Of a stretch of DNA of 37,789 nucleotides, positions 24,653 to 30,041 are shown piece by piece. Both the position numbers and the translations under genes were made by a program. Every line of letters begins with the position of its first letter. Within the stretch, counting starts at the first letter, position 1. The stretch is from a virus: IMG/VR virus record IMGVR_UViG_3300023178_000118, positions 1-37,789 of that record; one strand, 5' to 3'. Under the pieces are notes generated by a model. That model searched no databases, was not told where the DNA came from, and worked only from the letters and a program-made list of their open reading frames with translations.

Positions 24653-24823
24653 TTACTTGCTAGCTTCTACTGATTCCTTACGATACTGAGTTGCTAGCTT
24701 TTTAATTTCGCCAATAGCCTTACGTGCTCTTTGTGCCGCGGCCTTGTTTCCGTTGCTAACAAACTTATCGTGATTCTCGCGAAAGCTCTCAAACAATTCT
24801 TCAATATTTGAATATGTTTCCAT
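24653..24823 (-). CDS. Histone H1-like Hc1-type DNA-binding protein
   Basis: 56 residues from the ATG at 24823 (METYSNIEELF), preferred because GGAG lies 9 bases upstream; an in-frame ATG five codons earlier has no clear Shine-Dalgarno. The core GNKAAAQRARKAIGEIKKL followed by ATQYRKESVEASK matches, nearly residue for residue, the start of chlamydial Hc1 as I remember it (GNKAAAQRVR, then YRKES and KAEK). Hc1 condenses the chlamydial chromosome, and relatives occur in Bacteroidetes and some phages. The long Lys/Ala-rich C-terminal tail of chlamydial Hc1 is absent here, so only the N-terminal helical domain remains. It might bind phage or host DNA, or be a packaged virion protein. It is last in a three-gene unit ending in a strong terminator. 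Confidence 0.82.
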   Translation of the reverse strand: METYSNIEELFESFRENHDKFVSNGNKAAAQRARKAIGEIKKLATQYRKESVEASK

Positions 24824-24867
24824 ATCACTAATCTCCATCTTCGGTATATTCTGGTTATGTGATAAAA

Positions 24868-25107
24868 TTATTCAGCCGCAGCGTCTGCTTCAGCGATCGG
24901 CTCTGGCTGTTCTTGCTGTGTTAAATCGATTCCAAGCTCTTCCAACAATTCATTCAACTGCAACAATGCACCTCTGTTGACAGTATAATTTTCTGTTAGC
25001 GTGTTAAGCTGACGTTGAGTCTCTTGCACTTGCTGAGCAAGCTGATTGAGAACACTGATAATGTTTTCGCGCTTACTCAATAGTGCGTCTGATTCTACTG
25101 ATGCCAT
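24868..25107 (-). CDS. Small coiled-coil protein
   Basis: 79 residues. Residues 8-60 form a Gln/Leu-rich heptad helix (LNQLAQQVQETQRQLNTL, then LLQLNELLEELGIDL) with an acidic Ala-rich tail. Such small helical proteins are widespread in marine phage genomes without a known role. AGGTAGG lies close before the ATG, and only 3 bases separate it from the stop of the glycosyltransferase-like gene, so the two are cotranslated. Confidence 0.75.
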   Translation of the reverse strand: MASVESDALLSKRENIISVLNQLAQQVQETQRQLNTLTENYTVNRGALLQLNELLEELGIDLTQQEQPEPIAEADAAAE

Positions 25108-25110
25108 ATC

Positions 25111-25890
25111 TTACCTACCTTTCTTTATTTTATTTTCTAACAACAAACAATATAGTAGTATGTTGTCGTCTTCAAATTTTGAATGACCTTGTGTGTAATA
25201 TTTTATAGATGTTTGGTAATCGCCCATTATATCATAAGCTTTACCTAACATATAATAGCTTTCTATATCTTCTGGGTTATTTTCTAATCTTTTTATACAC
25301 AGCCTAATATATTCTTCATCAACAGCTAAATGTTGCCAACTATGTATCAAAATATTAGAATCAATACGTTTTAAACCCTCTCTATCTATAGTATAATAAA
25401 GATTTTCGCCTATGTTATACTTGTATCTTATTCTTTTATCGTTTCTGAATAATCTAATACACTTTTTTTGTATACATCTAGAATACCCTCTATAGAAGCT
25501 GGCATCGATTGTGGCAGGGTCTGTATTTTCTTGGGAAGTATATAGGTTTATTTCCGTTTCAAAGCCATAGGTGTCATTGGCGTTGCCATAGAGTATTCCA
25601 TTTGATATGCGTTGAATACTATTTGCATCTATTTCGTCGTTGACATTCATTTTGAATATCCACTTACCACTACAACAATCTAAACCTTTGTTATAAGCAG
25701 AAGAATAATCATCTTCCAAGTCTGTTTTCACTATAACTATTTTTTCGTTATAGTCTTTATATATAAATTTTTTTCTATTACCCGTTATAACCACAACAGC
25801 TTCATCAATGATGCTTTCAAAATCATTTATAATAGAATAAACTTTTTCGTATTCATCTTTGCATACTATCAGTAGTGATAAATCTTTCAT
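25111..25890 (-). CDS. GT2-type glycosyltransferase-like protein with TPR tail and altered DxD
   Basis: 259 residues. The start LSLLIVCKDEYEKVYSIIND, then DDYSSAYNKGLDCCSGKWIF is the GT-A fold pattern of family 2 enzymes (compare 'SSARNxGLxxAxGxW'). These normally continue into LDADDE; here residues 81-86 read MNVNDE, so both metal-binding Asp positions are Asn. C-terminal residues 195-255 (LENNPEDIESYYMLGKAYDI, then GDYQTSIKYYTQG) are a TPR pair, as in bacterial GT2-TPR proteins. It may transfer sugar to a phage or host protein, or be an inactive sugar-nucleotide-binding relative. A structured RNA with an intrinsic terminator lies immediately before its CAGG ribosome site, suggesting regulated expression. 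Confidence 0.75.
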   Translation of the reverse strand: MKDLSLLIVCKDEYEKVYSIINDFESIIDEAVVVITGNRKKFIYKDYNEKIVIVKTDLEDDYSSAYNKGLDCCSGKWIFKMNVNDEIDANSIQRISNGILYGNANDTYGFETEINLYTSQENTDPATIDASFYRGYSRCIQKKCIRLFRNDKRIRYKYNIGENLYYTIDREGLKRIDSNILIHSWQHLAVDEEYIRLCIKRLENNPEDIESYYMLGKAYDIMGDYQTSIKYYTQGHSKFEDDNILLYCLLLENKIKKGR

Positions 25891-25903
25891 ATATACCTGC
25901 TAT

Positions 25904-25940
25904 AAAAAAACACTCAGAGCCTAAACTCTGCTCTGAGTGT
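25904..25940 (-). terminator. Intrinsic terminator in the leader of the glycosyltransferase-like gene
   Basis: A perfect 11-base stem (ACACTCAGAGC with GCTCTGAGTGT) is followed on the minus strand by seven Ts, ending 14 bases before the start codon. It either ends a short RNA or acts as an attenuator. Its 5' arm (CACTCA, 25939-25934) can alternatively pair with TGAGTG (25979-25974) of the structured RNA upstream. Confidence 0.88.
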
Positions 25941-25951
25941 CTGTGTAATAA

Positions 25952-26030
25952 CCTTAATCACGATAAATGAAATCACTCACCCCCTTTGGTTGCCTGCGAA
26001 GCAACTGATGTGATTATTTAGTATTAAGGC
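25952..26030 (-). ncRNA. Compact structured RNA element, candidate riboswitch/attenuator or small RNA
   Basis: On the minus strand CCTTAAT (26030-26024) pairs with ATTAAGG (25958-25952) to close a nested structure: AAAT/ATTT, ATCAC/GTGAT and TCA/TGA form a second helix with bulges, and GTTGC (26006-26002) with GCAAC (25994-25990) forms an apical hairpin with a 7-base loop. An unpaired AAAGGGGG follows, overlapping AAGGGGGTGA, which could pair with the anti-Shine-Dalgarno with one wobble. A promoter lies just upstream and an intrinsic terminator just downstream. A GTG-start ORF of 20 codons (25976-25914) could be a leader peptide but has poor spacing. I do not recognise a known RNA family. No protein gene explains this stretch. 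Confidence 0.6.
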
Positions 26031-26044
26031 TCGCCTATATATTT

Positions 26045-26073
26045 TTATAATAAATTTTTGCTTGGTTTGTAAA
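26045..26073 (-). promoter_or_regulatory. Candidate promoter of the structured RNA
   Basis: TTTACA (26073-26068) and TTATAA (26050-26045) are separated by 17 bases on the minus strand, directly after the stop codon of the membrane protein gene. Initiation about 7-12 bases downstream would start the RNA right at the first closing helix. Confidence 0.45.
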
Positions 26074-26514
26074 CTAATTTTCTTCTTTTAGTGCTTCTCT
26101 AAAAACTGCTTTGGCTTCTTTTTCAGCTTCCTTTAATTTTTCTTCACTTGCTTTTCTTTGCGCCTTCGCTTTCTCTTCGTTGGCTATAACTATTTTAGTT
26201 ATTTCGTCAAGCTCATCTTGTGTTAAAGGCTCTAGACCATTCTTTAATGTTATTTTGTGAATAACGCCAAAAATTATTTGCATTTCGTTTTCATTTATAT
26301 GTGTATGAAATTCTTCTATTGAGGCGTTATATATGTCTTTAAAAACAAATTCCATGTTGGCTCTTAATTGTTTACCATTTATTTGCTTTGAAACCTCTGT
26401 AGAAATTAATTTTTCTTGCATTGTATAGTGTATTGCTTCGTGAGCTATGTATATAATAAAAACAGAAAATGTTATATTACCAATTATTTGTAAAAACTTT
26501 TCAAAATTATTCAT
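26074..26514 (-). CDS. Small membrane-anchored protein of unknown function
   Basis: 146 residues. One hydrophobic helix near the N-terminus (IIGNITFSVFIIYIAHEAI, about residues 10-28) is followed by a soluble domain and a strongly charged Lys/Glu/Ala helix at the C-terminus (residues 110-146). An N-in signal anchor with a cytoplasmic or periplasmic coiled coil is the simplest reading. Topology resembles small phage inner-membrane proteins such as holin/spanin or exclusion proteins, but no family is recognised. HEAIH within the helix superficially fits HExxH but is not credible as a protease site. A terminator lies upstream and a promoter directly downstream, so the gene stands alone; its own promoter was not identified. 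Confidence 0.7.
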   Translation of the reverse strand: MNNFEKFLQIIGNITFSVFIIYIAHEAIHYTMQEKLISTEVSKQINGKQLRANMEFVFKDIYNASIEEFHTHINENEMQIIFGVIHKITLKNGLEPLTQDELDEITKIVIANEEKAKAQRKASEEKLKEAEKEAKAVFREALKEEN

Positions 26515-26528
26515 AAATACCTTCCTAT

Positions 26529-26573
26529 AAAAAATGGTCTTGTCATATTATATTATAATACAACAAGACCATT
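26529..26573 (-). terminator. Intrinsic terminator after the secreted repeat-protein cluster
   Basis: An 11-base stem (AATGGTCTTGT with ACAAGACCATT) encloses a 19-base AT-rich loop and is followed on the minus strand by six Ts. It follows the stop of the 836-residue gene by 27 bases and closes the cluster of secreted proteins. Confidence 0.85.
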
Positions 26574-26600
26574 ATATATAAGTTTTATTTTACTTGTTTA

Positions 26601-29111
26601 CTACGGGCAATGCCATGTCTCGCTTTGCCCATCACCATTAGAGTTTATAGTTATAAACTTACTAGCTCCGATGGGATTGCCAGGGGGAGAAGATACGTAA
26701 GTTGTTGGGCCAGAAGTGGTGAATCCAGTTGCTGGACAAGAAATATCACACTTAAACCTAGCAGTCGATTGACTACCCGCGTCGGGTGTTATTGTTACTT
26801 CTTGACCATTAGACAAGCCAACGGATGTCTGACCACTAATAGAGCCAACACTGGTGCTGTATCCAAAATCACATTTATTCACCCTAACATCACTTGTTAA
26901 ATATCCTCCTGAACTAACAAGAAGGTCTGATCCAGATGTACCTTCTGAAGCGGAAAATGTGCCGCCTGATCTGTCAGGCATAGAGCCTGTTCGTGCTGTA
27001 AAAGCAGAGCCATTAGAAGTGCCATAATACTGCTGCCCACTTCTAACATTTTCCTCGCCTGTATCTCTAGCTCCACTTATACCAGAGTGGCTTTCCGTGT
27101 TAACAGAATTACAACTTACACTTTGATATGGTCCCGAATTCGCAGTTTGTCCGTGGTTAATTGTTGCTGTCTTAGAAACTCTATTGATTTTCACATCTCC
27201 TGATAAGTATCTGTCACCTGTTGCAACAACATAATCTCCTGATCCTGAAACAGGAGTATTGGTTGATCCTGATTGTGTTGAAAGAGAGCCGCTGCGTCTT
27301 TGCCCACTTGAAGTCCAATACTCATAACCACTCCGTACCTGAGCATCATCAGCGTCTGTGGTGCCAGTGCCTGCATCTACAACATCAACACTAATACTGC
27401 TATAGTAACCTGCAGCATACCCTCCATCAGAAGTAAAGCTACCGGCCCCGTTGTTAGCCATTGTGCCATCCACTACACTACCGTTTGTGTCCCATGCCTC
27501 ATACCCACTAAGAATTTGAGCACCGGCAGCGTCAGTATCCGCTGTGCCTGCATCTATAACACTTACTGTGCCGCCACTATAATAACCAGCGTCCAACGAA
27601 ACATCATCAGTGTTGAATGTAGGTGCACCTCTGTTTGGCATTGTGCCGTCAATTAAAGATCCTGTCGAACCCCAAGCTTCATACCCTGCAAGAATTTGCG
27701 CTCCACCAGCATCTGTGTCAGCTGTACCTGAAGCCACAACATCAACTGATATACTACTATAATAGCCTGCAGGTTTGCTGCCATCAGAAGTAAAACTTCC
27801 AGCGCCATTATCAGGCATTGTACCATCAACTAAATCACCAAGCTCACTCCATGCCTCATAACCACTAAGAATTTGTCCTCCGCCAGCATTTGTATCACCG
27901 GTGCCTGGGTGAATTACATCAACTGTTATACCACTATAATAACCAGTATTTTTTACACCGTCAGTATCAAAAGTCACAGACCCTCTGTTTGGCATTGTAC
28001 CATCAACTAAATCACCAAGCTCACTCCATGCCTCATAACCTGTGAGTATTTGAGCACCTGAGGCGTTTACATCACCAGTACCTGGGTGAATTACATCAAC
28101 TGTTATGCCACTATAATAGCCAGCGCTTTTCGTACCATCAGTGTCAAAGTTTACTGAGCCTCTGTTAGGCATCGTTCCATCAACTAAACCACCAGTAGAA
28201 TTCCATGCCTCATAACCACTAAGAATTTGCGCTCCACCAGCATCTGTGTCAGCTGTACCTGAAGCCACAACATTAACTGTAATGCCGCTATAGTATCCTG
28301 CAGCATACCCTCCATCAGCAGTGAAACTTCCGGCTCCGTTATTGGGCATAGAGCCTGTTACAAGTGTTCCGTCAGATTGAAAGCCTTCGTTAGATACTAA
28401 TAATGTAGCTGCTGTAACATCTGGTGTAGCTGTGTTTCCATTCAATCTATTTCCAGAGCTTGGATAAGTTCCTGTATTACCAGCAATACCAACACCAATC
28501 CTTACATTAGTTGCAGATAGGTTTGTTGGGTTGTTGATGGTCAAATCTTTATCTACATAATCATTATTAGTTTGCAATGTGAATGGAAAATTAGCTGGTG
28601 TATATGAACCACTTGATATGCTACCACCATTAGACAAAGCACCTCCATATGTTGGAATAGTTCCGGTGGTTTCTGTCATGCCAGCACCTGTATAAAAAGT
28701 GAAGCCACTCATTACATTAGATGCTGCTGCTGTTCCTGCTGTAAAAGCAACAGCTTCGTTGGCATCTATTGCTGATGTAAGACCATCTAAGTCAGCGTCA
28801 TAAGCTACTAAACCCCAACTAGAGCCATTACAAAAATACAATCTATTGTTAACAGTGCTCATCATTAGATTACCTTGTCTAGATGCTTCACAAGTAGGCA
28901 ATCCCCCTTCTGGCACATCTAACAAAGCTGTAACTTGTATGGTGTCAGTATTTGCTTTTGAAGCATCTAACCTTTGACCCAAAGCAATTTTATATACAGC
29001 AAACTTATTAGCCAATCTCATTGTGTCTTCGACAGCTTGTGTTCCTCCAATCTGAGCAAAGGCATTGGTATATAAAAATAAAACAAAAATTAAGTTAATG
29101 ATTTTAGCCAT
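26601..29111 (-). CDS. Secreted fibre-like repeat protein A
   Basis: 836 residues. A signal peptide (MAKIINLIFVLFLYTNAFA, cleavage before Q20) precedes a head domain shared with two neighbours (AVEDTMRLANKFAVYKI, then LPTCEASRQG and NNRLYFCNGSSWG). A linker (residues 110-250, with TFYTGAGMTETTGT) leads to six repeats of about 59 residues (253-607; GTMPNRG, GYYSGITVDV, QILSGYEAW). The C-terminal part includes a module also found in the 810-residue paralogue (GSLSTQSGSTNTPVSGSG, RYLSGDVKINRVS, INHGQT) and ends Cys-rich. The repeats resemble the 'GTMPNNGA...GYYSG...GVxIFG' units of phage tail fibres and adhesins. A signal peptide is not expected on a virion protein assembled in the cytoplasm. 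AAGGA lies 8 bases before the ATG, inside the end of the previous gene (22-base overlap), so translation is coupled. Confidence 0.8.
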   Translation of the reverse strand: MAKIINLIFVLFLYTNAFAQIGGTQAVEDTMRLANKFAVYKIALGQRLDASKANTDTIQVTALLDVPEGGLPTCEASRQGNLMMSTVNNRLYFCNGSSWGLVAYDADLDGLTSAIDANEAVAFTAGTAAASNVMSGFTFYTGAGMTETTGTIPTYGGALSNGGSISSGSYTPANFPFTLQTNNDYVDKDLTINNPTNLSATNVRIGVGIAGNTGTYPSSGNRLNGNTATPDVTAATLLVSNEGFQSDGTLVTGSMPNNGAGSFTADGGYAAGYYSGITVNVVASGTADTDAGGAQILSGYEAWNSTGGLVDGTMPNRGSVNFDTDGTKSAGYYSGITVDVIHPGTGDVNASGAQILTGYEAWSELGDLVDGTMPNRGSVTFDTDGVKNTGYYSGITVDVIHPGTGDTNAGGGQILSGYEAWSELGDLVDGTMPDNGAGSFTSDGSKPAGYYSSISVDVVASGTADTDAGGAQILAGYEAWGSTGSLIDGTMPNRGAPTFNTDDVSLDAGYYSGGTVSVIDAGTADTDAAGAQILSGYEAWDTNGSVVDGTMANNGAGSFTSDGGYAAGYYSSISVDVVDAGTGTTDADDAQVRSGYEYWTSSGQRRSGSLSTQSGSTNTPVSGSGDYVVATGDRYLSGDVKINRVSKTATINHGQTANSGPYQSVSCNSVNTESHSGISGARDTGEENVRSGQQYYGTSNGSAFTARTGSMPDRSGGTFSASEGTSGSDLLVSSGGYLTSDVRVNKCDFGYSTSVGSISGQTSVGLSNGQEVTITPDAGSQSTARFKCDISCPATGFTTSGPTTYVSSPPGNPIGASKFITINSNGDGQSETWHCP
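27291..28355 (-). repeat. Six tandem 59-codon fibre-like repeats (protein A)
   Basis: Six in-frame units of 177 bases (one of 180) encode GTMPxxG, xFxxDGxxxxGYYSxIxVxV, GTxDxxxxxQILSGYEAW and a short LVD ending. Two inner units share long identical DNA runs (for example around TCACCAAGCTCACTCCATGC), implying recent duplication or gene conversion. Confidence 0.9.
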
Positions 29112-29476
29112 CTTGTTATCCTTTCTGTTAGGCCCATTGCATAATAATCCTGTAATTTAATTATGCTTGCTATGATATTCCAATTAGTGCCATCACAAAA
29201 ATACAATCTACTATTAGATGTGTTGACAGCTATATTTCCTTTTGTGCTTGTGTTACACGTTGGTAAAACTATCTCAGGCACTTTTAATTCTTTTTCTACA
29301 ATAAGACTATCTAAAATTATTGTGGAAGCATCTAATCTCTGCCCCTTATCTATTTTGTATACAGAAAATTTATCAGCTAATCTCATTGTGTCATCAACAG
29401 CTTGAGCGCCTCCTATTTGAGCAAATAGAGGTTGTGTCATAAATAATAATAAAACTACTAACAATAAATTTTTCAT
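29090..29476 (-). CDS. Secreted head-domain-only paralogue
   Basis: 128 residues. The signal peptide (MKNLLLVVLLLFMTQPLFA, cleavage before Q20) and head domain (QIGGAQAVDDTMRLADKFSV, then GQRLDAS, LPTCNTSTKG, NSRLYFCDGTNWN) match the first 100 residues of the two long paralogues. After that the protein ends with a short unrelated tail (LQDYYAMGLTERITRWLKSL) whose last codons contain the Shine-Dalgarno and ATG of the next gene. It is either a deliberate short version, for example a subunit or decoy, or a remnant left when recombination removed its repeats. Intact signal, Shine-Dalgarno (AAGGA) and overlap with the next gene favour function. Confidence 0.75.
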   Translation of the reverse strand: MKNLLLVVLLLFMTQPLFAQIGGAQAVDDTMRLADKFSVYKIDKGQRLDASTIILDSLIVEKELKVPEIVLPTCNTSTKGNIAVNTSNSRLYFCDGTNWNIIASIIKLQDYYAMGLTERITRWLKSLT

Positions 29477-29493
29477 TTTTTAATCCTTGTGTT

Positions 29494-30024
29494 TTATTCT
29501 GAAGTTGTTGAAGTTGAATCAGGTTTTTGAAAGCGTGATTTTTGTGCAATATAATAATTCTTCCAAACATCATACACCGATGAAGCTTTTTTAGCAAATT
29601 GTGTGTTTTTATAATGAGTATCTTTTTCTACAGATATACTATTCATAATATTTTTTTGTTGTTCAATGGTTGGAAAATAATCCATAATAACTTCATCTTC
29701 TTCACTAAAAAACCTACCATTCCATATACCTATATAGCATCTGGTTTCATCCGACATTTCTGATTTGTCAAAAAAAACAAAATACAAGTTTAGTGTGTCG
29801 AAACTAGCGTAAGCGTTAGATAAAACTTGCAGGTTTTCAACTTTAATTTCAACATCAGTCAAATTTTGTTCTATTGTATTATCTACAGCAACATCTCTTT
29901 CGCCCCAGATACTATAAATTAAATTATTTTGAGTGTCTTTTAAATTCAATAAATTGTATTTTTCAGCATTAATATAATCCACATTAGCTATTAAAAAAAA
30001 CAAAACAATAAGCATAAATTTCAT
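29494..30024 (-). CDS. Secreted protein of unknown family
   Basis: 176 residues. An N-terminal signal peptide (MKFMLIVLFFLIANVDYINA, cleavage before E21) is followed by a globular domain with alternating strands (IYSIWGERDVAV, NLYFVFFDKSEM, RCYIGIWNGRFF) and a Lys/Ser/Thr-rich C-terminal tail. It shares no similarity that I can see with its fibre-like neighbours. AGGA lies 4 bases before the ATG. Sitting between two secreted paralogues, it probably belongs to the same exported set, perhaps as a partner or processing protein. No function can be named. Confidence 0.7.
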   Translation of the reverse strand: MKFMLIVLFFLIANVDYINAEKYNLLNLKDTQNNLIYSIWGERDVAVDNTIEQNLTDVEIKVENLQVLSNAYASFDTLNLYFVFFDKSEMSDETRCYIGIWNGRFFSEEDEVIMDYFPTIEQQKNIMNSISVEKDTHYKNTQFAKKASSVYDVWKNYYIAQKSRFQKPDSTSTTSE

Positions 30025-30041
30025 TTTATCCTACCTTTCTT

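Noticed and set aside
25952-26030. The structured RNA as a tRNA or a known riboswitch
   Set aside because: It lacks cloverleaf arms, a T-loop motif and CCA context, and I could not match the conserved cores of preQ1, SAM, glutamine or cyclic-di-GMP classes.
26430-26445. HEAIH resembling an HExxH metalloprotease motif in the small membrane protein
   Set aside because: It is inside or at the edge of the only membrane helix, with no third ligand motif and far too short a protein for a known metallopeptidase fold.
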